Assembly (NCBI RefSeq): GCF_000422945.1
Contig: NZ_AUHA01000002.1
Coordinates: forward strand, 1,364,001 to 1,428,000
Direction: 5' to 3'
DNA length: 64,000 nt
DNA from: Daejeonella oryzae DSM 19973
GTDB lineage: Bacteria; Bacteroidota; Bacteroidia; Sphingobacteriales; Sphingobacteriaceae
Shown here: positions 1 to 9,270 of the stretch, in pieces
Layout of the letters: each line of letters starts with the position of its first letter
Position numbering within the stretch: the stretch's first letter is position 1
The notes under the pieces: generated by a model
The model's input: only the letters and a program-made list of their open reading frames with translations
The model's database searches: none
What the model was told of the DNA's origin: nothing
Translations under genes and position numbers: made by a program

Positions 1-1
1 A

Positions 2-3000
2 ATAAATTATATTCCAGCCTCTTTTTGCATTTTAGATAATACAGCGTATACTATTAATCTAAGCGGTACCGGAGCATATACAGGTGGTAATTATACAGCC
101 ACATCCGGATTAGCCATTGACGCCTCGGGCACAATTACTCCAAATGCCAGCACAGCCGGCTTGCACACGGTAACGTATAATATTCCTGCATTCGGCCCTT
201 ACCCAAAATCAACAGTAACAACTGATGTCATTATTACTCCGGTGCCTACTGCATTTATCAGTTATTCAGGAGGCCCATTTTGTACTTCTGATGAAACTGC
301 ACAGACTGCTACTTTAACAGGGACCGGAGCTTTTTCCGGCGGAACATTTTCTTCAGATGCAGGTTTAGTTATTGACCCAATAACTGGGGCTTTCACTCCT
401 AACGGCAGTACTGGCGGAACCCATATTATAACTTATACAATTCCGGCTTCCGGCGGTTGTGCTGCTGTTCCAGTTACAACATCAGTAACTATTGTTACCA
501 GACCTGCTGCAACTCTCAGTTATTCCAGTTCATATTGTCTATCTATAACCTCAGCCCAATTTCCTGTTTTAACAGGAACTTCGGGAGGTACGTATAGTTC
601 ACCGGACGGGTTAATAATAGATGCAAGTACAGGTGCTTTTACTCCGGGTAATAATGCGGCTGGTAATTATACTGTCCTATATTCTATTCCAGCTTCAGGT
701 CCTTGTGGGATTGTTCAAATTACAGCAGATGTGTCCATCGTGGATTCTCCAACAGGAAGCATAAGCTATCCAGGTCAGCCATTTTGTACCGCAGATGTTC
801 CAAGGCCGGTGACATTGGTCGGTACTGGAGTTTATTTAGGAGGAACCTATTCTTCAACTCTGGGATTGAATATTAACTCTTCAACCGGGATTATTACTCC
901 TTCTACTAGCATTCCGGGAACTTACCTTGTAAAATATACCACTCTTAATTGTCCGGTAGAATTTACAACTTTCGTTGAAATAAACGGAGCGCCAAATCCT
1001 GTGATCACCTATTCGGGTACCCCTTTCTGCCAATCAGATGGATCTGCTAATCCAGCTATTTTAACAGGAGGTGATGTAAGTGGAATTTTTAGTGCACCCT
1101 TAGGTTTAAGCATAAACTCAGTAAATGGAGATATTACCCCAAGTACCAGCAATGCAGGGACATACACCGTGACTTATACTATTCCAGGATCAGGAACCTG
1201 TCCCGACATTGTTAAAACTACATTGGTAACTGTAACACCTGCTGTAGGAACACCAACAGCAATTACAATAGGAAATGGTTTAGAACCAACCTGTCAACTC
1301 GTAAATGGTACTACAACCACCACTTATGCAACATCAGTAACGAATAGCACCAGTTTAAATTGGTCATTAAGTAACTCTTCCGCAGGCGTAATATCTTCTA
1401 CAGGATTAATGACATGGGCAAATGGTTTTTCAGGTACAGTTAATATCCAAGTATCAGCAAATGGATGTAATGGTATATCATCTCCGGTGATCCGAACAGT
1501 TACTGTAACACCGACAGTAAGCACACCAACTGCAATAACAGTTGATGCAGGAATAGAACCTGCGTGTCAAATAGTATTACCTACAACAACAACCTATGGT
1601 TCAACTGCAAATAACAGCTTAAACTTGAATTGGTCAGTAAGCAATGCCGCAGCGGGTTCCATTAATTCATCCGGTATTATGACCTGGACAGCAGGCTTCT
1701 CTGGAACTGTGAATATTCAGGTTACGGCGAGTGGTTGTAACGGTCCATCAACACAAGTGATAAGAACAGTTAATATCACACCAACAGTAAGTACGCCCGC
1801 AGCAATTACAATTTCTGCAGGAACAGAACCTCCCTGTCAAATAACAGGATCCACTCCCACAACAACATACAGCACATCAGCAACTAATAATTCGGGCTTC
1901 AATTGGTCAATAAGCAATGCTGCAGCTGGTACTATTGATGCAATTTCAGGAGTAATGACATGGGCAACCGGATTCTCCGGCTCAGTAAATATTCAGGTAA
2001 TTGCAAATGGCTGCAATGGACCTTCTGCTCAGGTAATCAGAACAGTAATTATAACTCCTGCTGTAGGTATACCTACAGCAGTTTCAATTTTTGCAGGTAA
2101 TGAGCCAACCTGCCAGTTAACAAATGCAACTACTACTACCACATATGCAACAACTTCAACAAACAGCTCTGGTTTCAATTGGTCAATAAGTAATGCATCC
2201 GCAGGTTTTATTAATGCTTCCACAGGACTAATGACATGGACCAGCGGCTTTTCGGGTTCAGTAGATATTCGGGTAACCGCCAATGGTTGTAATGGTCCAT
2301 CTGCCCAAGTTTTTAGAACGGTGAATATTAGTCCGACAGTGGGAACACCCACACCGATCAGCATTAGCAGTGGAATCGAACCAGTATGTCAGTTAACAAA
2401 CGGAACTACAACAACAACGTATGCAACAACCACAACAAACAACACCGGATTCAACTGGACATTAAGCAATAATGCTGCAGGTTCTATTTCATCTGGAGGA
2501 GTTATGACATGGGCGAACGGTTTCTCAGGTACGGTATTTATTCAGGTAACAGCCAATGGCTGTAATGGTCCTTCTACAATGTCTTTAAGAAGAGTCACGA
2601 TTAATCCGCCTTTTACTCCTTCAATTACAGCATTACCTTCTTCTGTGATATGTTTAGGTCAGGCAGTAACCTTTAGTGCAAGTGGTTTCAGTGCTCTTGG
2701 AGATATATCAGGAGGTAGTTTTAATAATGCCAATCCTCCAGGATGGAGTGGCGACAATGCAAATAATAGCAATGGGGCCGATAATAGTGATTGGGGTGAA
2801 GCTAATGGTGGGAAATCATATAACGGTAAAATTTATAATAACCCCAATACCCCAAGCGGCGGTAAATTCATGATCGTTAATGGACTGACAAACTCCGCCA
2901 GTAACATCAGTATTTTATCATCACCTGTATTCAGTACTGTTGGAAGAATATCTGCAAGCCTTGAATGGTGGGAGGCTTATAATTTTGCTGCAGGTTCCAT

Positions 3001-6000
3001 CGGTAAAGTTGAGATATCCTTGGACGGGGGTGTTACTTATCAAGCCACTCCGTTGCTAATTTATCAGGGTGTATTAAATTCTCCATCAACAAATACTTTT
3101 ACTAAAGCTTCTATTGATTTGAATGCTTATTTAGGGCAGTCTAATTTAAAAATTCGTTTTTATTATCTGGGCACTACAGGAAGCAATTGGGCTTTAGATG
3201 ATGTGAATATAACTGGTTCATATCAAGCCATCTCTTATACCTGGCCACCAGGTTTTACAGTATCAGGTAATACAGCAACAATAACGCCTTTATCAGTGGG
3301 GACTTATACTTATAAACTAACTACGACTTACGGTGGATGTGCTTCTACAACAGCAAATTTTACTATTACTGTAAATCCTTTGCCAACAATTTCTTTGGCA
3401 ACTGCAAGTTCAGGAAATGTTATAGTATGTTATAGTACTGTCGGACAATTGGCTCCAATTATATATAGTGGTTCTAATTTAACTTCTCCAACCACATACA
3501 ACATTGTATGGTCTGCTGCAGCTATTTCTGCAGGTTTTGAAAATGTTAACGCGGCAGCATTACCTCTTGGTTCGCTTAATCTCTCTGTTCCGGCATCCGC
3601 AGCAGCGGGCACTTACACCGGAACAGTTACTGTTAACAATGGTAGCGGCTGTTCCAATGCCGGTAGTCCATTTAGTTTAACTATTAATCCGATGGCAACT
3701 TTGGGCGGAGTTTCCAGTGCTCCGGTTTGTAACGGTCCTTCCTTAACCGTTGATATTAACGGTTTACTGGCGAACAGTACTTCAACAATTATTTATACAC
3801 TTGGCAGTGCAAGTCCGGTATCTGTCTCCGGAATTGTATCTAATTCCTCCGGAATCGGAAGTTTTCCAATTGCTGTAACTGCTGCAAACAATGGGCAAAT
3901 TTTAACTATAAATTCTATAAGCAGTACTACAGCTTCTAATTCTGTAAGCTGCTTTACGCCACTTATTACCAACAATACCGTCACTTTATCAATATCCGAT
4001 GGTTATATCTGGACCGGGAACGGCGTAAACAATTTATGGACTAATGCTGCTAACTGGACGGTATGTGGTGTGCCGGGTAATGGGACAAGCGTTACAATAC
4101 CAGACGTTTCTAATAAAAATTACCCTATGCTGGATGTTGATTTTATCTCAAATAATTTCAACCTCCTGGGGAATGCAACCATAAAACTGAACGGCTTCAC
4201 GCTTACATTAGGAACTTCAACAGTATCTGTAATTAAGGAAGAGGGATCTGTAATTGGGAGTTCAACAAGCAATTTAATTCTTCAGGGAAGTTTTATAACA
4301 GATTTGAAATTTGACCAGACTGCAGACGGAATATCAAATTCATTGAAAAATATCACATTAAACAGCAATGGCCAAACGGTGAATTTGGGAAATCCACTTA
4401 AAGTTATAGGTAATCTAATTCCAACTACAGGAGTTTTATCTTCTAACGGAAATTTAACGATGGTTTCAACCGCGACCACCACCTCTAATATTGGAAGTTT
4501 TACGGCGGGTGCAGATGTGTCCGGAATTGTAAATGTCGAATCATGGTTAACCGGCGGTCCTGCAACCAATTCAGTTTCTACCAATGCAAACAGAGGAACG
4601 CGAACAATGTCATCACCTGTAAATGATGCGACAACATCGGTAGCCGTTTTTAAGCAATTGCAAGCATATATGTTTATAACAGGATCTGGTTCAGGCGGCT
4701 TTGATGTTTATCCTACCGACCCATTTGCTGAAACTCTTTTTACTTACAAAGAATCTGCTACGTATGACCAGGGAGCATTAGCTCAATATAATCTTATTCC
4801 CGATATAAATAACACACGAATCCCGGCGGGTTTGGGTTTCTTTTTGTACTACAGAGGCGATAAGTCTGACAATAATACGGCCGCAGGTTCAAAAGTTGTA
4901 TCTCCTTTTGATACTCCGGAAAGTATGTCTATTACTTACAGGGGGCAAATAAATAAAGGAAATGTAAATATGAATCTTTCTTATACTCCCAATTCGGGAT
5001 TAAGAGATCCTGAGTATAATGGATTTAACTTGGTTGGAAATCCCTATCCTGCTACAATCGACTGGACAAAAGTAACAAGGTCCAATAATTCAATAGTAGA
5101 TAATATGATAGCCATTATCAGACCCGGCGGCGGAATGATAACCTATAGCGGTGGAATTATAACTAATGGAGGGCAGGGTGCCATTCCTTCAGGAGCATCG
5201 GTTGCAGACCCTAATTATACACCCGAAATTCCGTACTATATCCAGCCCGGACAGGGATTTTATGTTAGAACAAGGGCGGCAAATTCATTTATAACATTTA
5301 CAGAAAATTCGAAAGCAATTTCTGTCGCCGGAGTTTCCACGGCTCCTGCAAGGTTATTAAGCAACGGGCTTGTCACTCAAAACTCATTACAGCCTAAAAT
5401 TTTGCGGCTTACACTAAAAGATGATTTTAATACCGACGAAACCGCAATTGTATTTAAAAAAGATTTTGATGCTTCATTTGGAGCTTTGGATGCTACTTAT
5501 CTGGCAGGAAGTTCTGTTACATTATCCAGCCAAACAAGTGATGGTAAAAATATGGCAATTAACTTTATGCCTGATATTAATGATGTATCTGAAATAGGGC
5601 TGACTGTAAATTCTGCCTCCAGCGGAAATTTGAAGTTGAATTTCTTAAATGTAATTGAATCGTTTGATCAACAGGTTTTTCTTAAAGATATATTTTTGAA
5701 TAACATCACAAATGTAAAAGAAAACCCTGTTTATGAATTCCTAATTGACCGTTCAAACTCTTTAACATTTGGTTCTGAAAGATTTAAGATAATTTTTAAA
5801 GAACCATTGGTTACCAAAGTCAAGTATTTTTCTTTTGTCGGAAAGGCTGTGAGGTTAGGCTCAGAATTGAAGTGGATTACTGATGGTGAGGTTAATAACG
5901 ATTATTTTGAAGTTGAACATTCCCGGGATGGAATATCGTATTCAACAATTGGAAAGATTAAAGGAGCAGGTAATACTTCGGTTAAAACCAATTATATTTT

Positions 6001-6373
6001 TCTGGATGAAAAGCCATATCAAGGGATAAATTATTACAGACTGAAACAATTTGATTTACAGGGTCAGTATACACATTCAGAAGTTATTACAATAACTAAT
6101 ATAAATCCTCTTAAAGCAAATTTCTCTGTATTTCCGAATCCAGCCAGAAATGAACTTAATTTAAAAATTGATCTGATATCAAATCAACCTATTCAGTTGA
6201 ATATTTACAATACAAGTAGTCAGAAAGTAATTACCCGGACGTTTACTTCATTAAATTATGGCGAATATTTTAAGCAGGATATAACGAGTTTAAATAGCGG
6301 GGTCTACATAGTTGAACTAATAGATTTGGGAAATAAAGAATTCATCAACCGTGCTAAATTTATAAAGGAATAA
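2..6373 (+). CDS. Giant T9SS-secreted repeat protein, 5'-truncated by window edge
   Basis: The frame is open from base 2, so the true start lies before the window; the TTG at 161 is internal. Visible layout: about five Ig-like units of roughly 82 residues (to about 1240), each with a YSG-x-PFC-like opening and a GT-x-x-xTYTIP-like end; five units of about 91 residues (about 1243-2605) carrying EPxCQ, NWS and CNGPS motifs; an Ig-like domain that seems interrupted by a jelly-roll segment ending WALDDVNI (about 2670-3220); a further Ig-like domain; a WTG...NW-type domain near 4005; then the module shared with the next three large genes (about 4440-5800). An FN3-like stretch and a T9SS type A sorting domain (FPNPARNEL, from about 6120) close the protein. 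Known for the family: the C-terminal domain directs export through the outer membrane and surface attachment. A surface adhesin is inferred; no catalytic motif is visible. Confidence 0.9.
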   Translation: MNYIPASFCILDNTAYTINLSGTGAYTGGNYTATSGLAIDASGTITPNASTAGLHTVTYNIPAFGPYPKSTVTTDVIITPVPTAFISYSGGPFCTSDETAQTATLTGTGAFSGGTFSSDAGLVIDPITGAFTPNGSTGGTHIITYTIPASGGCAAVPVTTSVTIVTRPAATLSYSSSYCLSITSAQFPVLTGTSGGTYSSPDGLIIDASTGAFTPGNNAAGNYTVLYSIPASGPCGIVQITADVSIVDSPTGSISYPGQPFCTADVPRPVTLVGTGVYLGGTYSSTLGLNINSSTGIITPSTSIPGTYLVKYTTLNCPVEFTTFVEINGAPNPVITYSGTPFCQSDGSANPAILTGGDVSGIFSAPLGLSINSVNGDITPSTSNAGTYTVTYTIPGSGTCPDIVKTTLVTVTPAVGTPTAITIGNGLEPTCQLVNGTTTTTYATSVTNSTSLNWSLSNSSAGVISSTGLMTWANGFSGTVNIQVSANGCNGISSPVIRTVTVTPTVSTPTAITVDAGIEPACQIVLPTTTTYGSTANNSLNLNWSVSNAAAGSINSSGIMTWTAGFSGTVNIQVTASGCNGPSTQVIRTVNITPTVSTPAAITISAGTEPPCQITGSTPTTTYSTSATNNSGFNWSISNAAAGTIDAISGVMTWATGFSGSVNIQVIANGCNGPSAQVIRTVIITPAVGIPTAVSIFAGNEPTCQLTNATTTTTYATTSTNSSGFNWSISNASAGFINASTGLMTWTSGFSGSVDIRVTANGCNGPSAQVFRTVNISPTVGTPTPISISSGIEPVCQLTNGTTTTTYATTTTNNTGFNWTLSNNAAGSISSGGVMTWANGFSGTVFIQVTANGCNGPSTMSLRRVTINPPFTPSITALPSSVICLGQAVTFSASGFSALGDISGGSFNNANPPGWSGDNANNSNGADNSDWGEANGGKSYNGKIYNNPNTPSGGKFMIVNGLTNSASNISILSSPVFSTVGRISASLEWWEAYNFAAGSIGKVEISLDGGVTYQATPLLIYQGVLNSPSTNTFTKASIDLNAYLGQSNLKIRFYYLGTTGSNWALDDVNITGSYQAISYTWPPGFTVSGNTATITPLSVGTYTYKLTTTYGGCASTTANFTITVNPLPTISLATASSGNVIVCYSTVGQLAPIIYSGSNLTSPTTYNIVWSAAAISAGFENVNAAALPLGSLNLSVPASAAAGTYTGTVTVNNGSGCSNAGSPFSLTINPMATLGGVSSAPVCNGPSLTVDINGLLANSTSTIIYTLGSASPVSVSGIVSNSSGIGSFPIAVTAANNGQILTINSISSTTASNSVSCFTPLITNNTVTLSISDGYIWTGNGVNNLWTNAANWTVCGVPGNGTSVTIPDVSNKNYPMLDVDFISNNFNLLGNATIKLNGFTLTLGTSTVSVIKEEGSVIGSSTSNLILQGSFITDLKFDQTADGISNSLKNITLNSNGQTVNLGNPLKVIGNLIPTTGVLSSNGNLTMVSTATTTSNIGSFTAGADVSGIVNVESWLTGGPATNSVSTNANRGTRTMSSPVNDATTSVAVFKQLQAYMFITGSGSGGFDVYPTDPFAETLFTYKESATYDQGALAQYNLIPDINNTRIPAGLGFFLYYRGDKSDNNTAAGSKVVSPFDTPESMSITYRGQINKGNVNMNLSYTPNSGLRDPEYNGFNLVGNPYPATIDWTKVTRSNNSIVDNMIAIIRPGGGMITYSGGIITNGGQGAIPSGASVADPNYTPEIPYYIQPGQGFYVRTRAANSFITFTENSKAISVAGVSTAPARLLSNGLVTQNSLQPKILRLTLKDDFNTDETAIVFKKDFDASFGALDATYLAGSSVTLSSQTSDGKNMAINFMPDINDVSEIGLTVNSASSGNLKLNFLNVIESFDQQVFLKDIFLNNITNVKENPVYEFLIDRSNSLTFGSERFKIIFKEPLVTKVKYFSFVGKAVRLGSELKWITDGEVNNDYFEVEHSRDGISYSTIGKIKGAGNTSVKTNYIFLDEKPYQGINYYRLKQFDLQGQYTHSEVITITNINPLKANFSVFPNPARNELNLKIDLISNQPIQLNIYNTSSQKVITRTFTSLNYGEYFKQDITSLNSGVYIVELIDLGNKEFINRAKFIKE

Positions 6374-6464
6374 TCTCAAGATTGGATATAGATTTTTCAT
6401 TTAAAAAAACAGAGAGGTAACTTAATATATAAACATTTCGTATAAAGCTCATATTGAATTTTAT

Positions 6465-8960
6465 ATGAGATCATATTCAAGATTTTTAATTCTCTTTATT
6501 TTCTCCAATATAATTTTTTCGGCAAATTCCTACCTGCAGGCAGCTTCTATTTCAATAATTACGGATACTAACTGGAGTAATATTACATCCGGGAGTGGTG
6601 CAGGCGGAAAGCCTACCGCAGCAGATTTTGTTACAGTAAAGAATAATGCATCGTTAACCATTGATGTTAGTAACGCTACCTGCCTAAGTTTAACAGTAGG
6701 AGAAGCAGGAGCTAATAATGGCGAAGGATTTTTGGTTTTTAAAGCAGGCTCGGTGTTAACTGTTGTTAATGATATAATTCTAGGTAAGAATGAACCTAAA
6801 TTCGGTTCTCTTGATATGACATTGGGTGGAACCCTTAGAGTAGGTCAAAGTTTTACTGCTCCTGATTTAGGAGAATTTACTCCCGGTTTAGGGACTATAG
6901 AATATTATGGTACTTACAATCAGCCTATATTAGGAACTGCAGCATTAGTTAATAATTATTACAATTTGATAATAAGCGGAGGTGTTACTAAAACTTTAAC
7001 GAGTTCTGTAAATGTAACCGGTAATTTAACTGTTCAGGCGAATACAACTTTAAATTCCAATAATTTTTTAACACTTACTTCAAACGCAAACTCCAATGCC
7101 GGTATTGGTCCCTTATTAAATGGTGCTGTCGTATCCGGGAATGTTAAAGTTGAATCGTGGTTTACCGGAGGAAATGCTCCTAATAATGCCATGCGGGGAA
7201 CACGCACCGTTTCATCTCCCATTAATGATACTTCAACTCCTTCCGTTTTTGAACAATTAAAAAATTATATGTTCATCACTGGAAACGGGTCAGGATTTGA
7301 GCCTGCACCAGCACCCAATTCTCCAACAATCTTAAAATACAATGAAACAGTAAGCTATGGGGCAGGTGCATCAGCTCAGTATTTGAATATCAACAGTACA
7401 AGTTCAAAATCAACTCCTGGCCTGGGATTTTTTCTTTTTTATCGGGGCAACCGCAGCAATTTATCCGGGAATAAATTGGTGCCCGTAAATGGTTCCTATG
7501 CAATTCCCGAAAGTTTTGCAGTTACTTATACTGGTCCCATAAATCAGGGCTCTGTCAATGTTCCATCTTTATCTTATACTTATCGAACAGAACATCCCAA
7601 CGATGCGGGATATAATGGTTATAATTTGGTTGGAAATCCATATCCTTCGACTATCAATTGGAATTCTTCAGGAATCATTAAATCAAATATTGAAGAGAAT
7701 TTAATATCTGTAATTAAACCGGGAGGAGGAATGATTACTTACAGTAATGGTGTTACTACAAATGGCGGTCCTCCCTTAACAGATACCTACGGAACTTCTC
7801 CAATTTCAACAAATTTGCCTTACATACAAACCGGACAAGGATTTTATATAAAAGCTAAAGGACCGGGAGCATTTGTAACTTTTACAGAAAATTGTAAAGC
7901 TGTAAATAATTCTCCTGCCAGATTGCTGACAACTTCAGATGATATTTTGATGTCAACCTCAAATTCTGTTAATGAGATGCCATCAGATATTTTAAGAATA
8001 TTTTTACAGGATTCGCAAAATCAAGATGAAACAGCTATTGTATTTAATGATAATTATCTTGCCGAATATGGTGACGCTGATGCTATATATTTTAACGGCA
8101 GTACAGTTTCATTATCGAGTTTATCTGCAGATGGAAAGAATTTAGCAATTAATTTTATGCCTTCTCTTAAAGCTGTGGATGAGATTAAATTAGCAGTAAA
8201 TGGTACGGCAAGTGGAAATTTAAAATTGATTTTTACTGAAATTCCGAAAAACTTTGCAGGAGAAATAGTTCTTAAAGATGAGTTTTTAAATACTTTAACT
8301 AATTTAAAAATAACTCCAGTTTATGAATTTTTAATTGATAAATCTAATCAAAATACTTTTGGAAGCAATCGCTTTAAAGTGATTTTTCAACCTGCCTTAA
8401 ATCCGGAAATGACAATTTTGAATTTCTCTGCCCTAAAAATTCAAAGTAACATCGATCTTTCCTGGGAAATAAGCAATCAGGTTAATACCAGCTATTACAT
8501 TGAGAAATCAACTGATAGTTTAAATTACTCGGTTATAGGAACTATCAACGCACAGAATTCTTCAACTTTGAATTTTGTATTTTCTGATACCTCGCCTAAT
8601 GTAGGTTTGAATTATTATAGGTTAAGATACGTGACTTTGGATGGTAAAACCAATTATTCAAAGACAATTCCTATTTACTTACTCGATAAACAATCCGATT
8701 CGAATTTTTCAATTCTCCTGTTTCCCAATCCGGCATCAGATGAAATAAAAATCCTTTTATCTCAAAATACTAACCCTTTCATTCAATTAAGTGTTTTTAA
8801 TATAAATGGTCAGCATCTTTCTGATTCTATAATTTCATCTATTAATCCAATCAAATTAAATGTCAATCATTTAAAGGATGGAGTGTATTTATTAAAAATT
8901 TCAGAACCCAAATCCAATAAGTTTTTAGGGTCAGTTAGGTTTATTGTTGGTAAAAAGTAA
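6465..8960 (+). CDS. T9SS type A sorted surface protein, paralogue 2
   Basis: This 831-residue secreted protein has a hydrophobic signal peptide (about residues 1-26) and a short N-terminal beta domain with a TNWSN motif. From about residue 195 it carries the module shared with its tandem neighbours, recognised by the motifs GTRTVSSPIND, YMFITGNGSG, LGFFLFYRGNR, GYNLVGNPYPST and IKPGGGMITYS. It ends with an FN3-like region (LSWEISNQVN...YYIEKS) and a T9SS type A sorting domain from about residue 747 (LLFPNPASDE...GVYLLKIS). It starts 91 bases after the previous gene on the same strand, so co-transcription is possible. It lacks the long repeat arrays of the first paralogue. The function of the shared module is unknown to me; extracellular location is well supported. 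Confidence 0.9.
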   Translation: MRSYSRFLILFIFSNIIFSANSYLQAASISIITDTNWSNITSGSGAGGKPTAADFVTVKNNASLTIDVSNATCLSLTVGEAGANNGEGFLVFKAGSVLTVVNDIILGKNEPKFGSLDMTLGGTLRVGQSFTAPDLGEFTPGLGTIEYYGTYNQPILGTAALVNNYYNLIISGGVTKTLTSSVNVTGNLTVQANTTLNSNNFLTLTSNANSNAGIGPLLNGAVVSGNVKVESWFTGGNAPNNAMRGTRTVSSPINDTSTPSVFEQLKNYMFITGNGSGFEPAPAPNSPTILKYNETVSYGAGASAQYLNINSTSSKSTPGLGFFLFYRGNRSNLSGNKLVPVNGSYAIPESFAVTYTGPINQGSVNVPSLSYTYRTEHPNDAGYNGYNLVGNPYPSTINWNSSGIIKSNIEENLISVIKPGGGMITYSNGVTTNGGPPLTDTYGTSPISTNLPYIQTGQGFYIKAKGPGAFVTFTENCKAVNNSPARLLTTSDDILMSTSNSVNEMPSDILRIFLQDSQNQDETAIVFNDNYLAEYGDADAIYFNGSTVSLSSLSADGKNLAINFMPSLKAVDEIKLAVNGTASGNLKLIFTEIPKNFAGEIVLKDEFLNTLTNLKITPVYEFLIDKSNQNTFGSNRFKVIFQPALNPEMTILNFSALKIQSNIDLSWEISNQVNTSYYIEKSTDSLNYSVIGTINAQNSSTLNFVFSDTSPNVGLNYYRLRYVTLDGKTNYSKTIPIYLLDKQSDSNFSILLFPNPASDEIKILLSQNTNPFIQLSVFNINGQHLSDSIISSINPIKLNVNHLKDGVYLLKISEPKSNKFLGSVRFIVGKK

Positions 8961-9270
8961 ACTCTGATTTATGCTGCTAGTTTGAAAATTTCCCGCAATG
9001 TGTAAATTTACTTCCCCGATGTGAGAAAGTATTTCCCATTTTTATAAATATTTATATTTTTTGATTCCCGAATATTTATAATTTATCCTCAGATTTCAAT
9101 CTTCTTTTTTTACTGAAAGTCAGAAAAAACATCTTTATTGACTCGGAATAAAGGCTTTAAAAAATAATCTATAAGAGTATATTAATTTGTTAAATCCAAC
9201 GGTATAAATACAAACCGGCAGGAATGAAAATTGTCTTATTGCGTGCGAAGAATAGAATATTCCAGAGCCT
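8961..9270 (+). other. 310-base intergenic region between paralogues 2 and 3
   Basis: This stretch is strongly AT-rich and holds no convincing ORF, RNA gene or exact TAnnTTTG promoter box. The nearest match is one mismatch away (TTAATTTG around 9183-9190). No strong hairpin followed by a T-run was found. It probably carries the promoter of the third paralogue. Confidence 0.5.

Noticed and set aside
1324-2364. Minus-strand reading frames opposite the repeat arrays
   Set aside because: They are antisense to a strongly supported repeat protein and their composition simply mirrors its repeats.
161-6373. TTG at 161 as the start of the first gene
   Set aside because: The frame is open back to base 2 and encodes the end of another repeat unit, so the gene is cut by the window edge.
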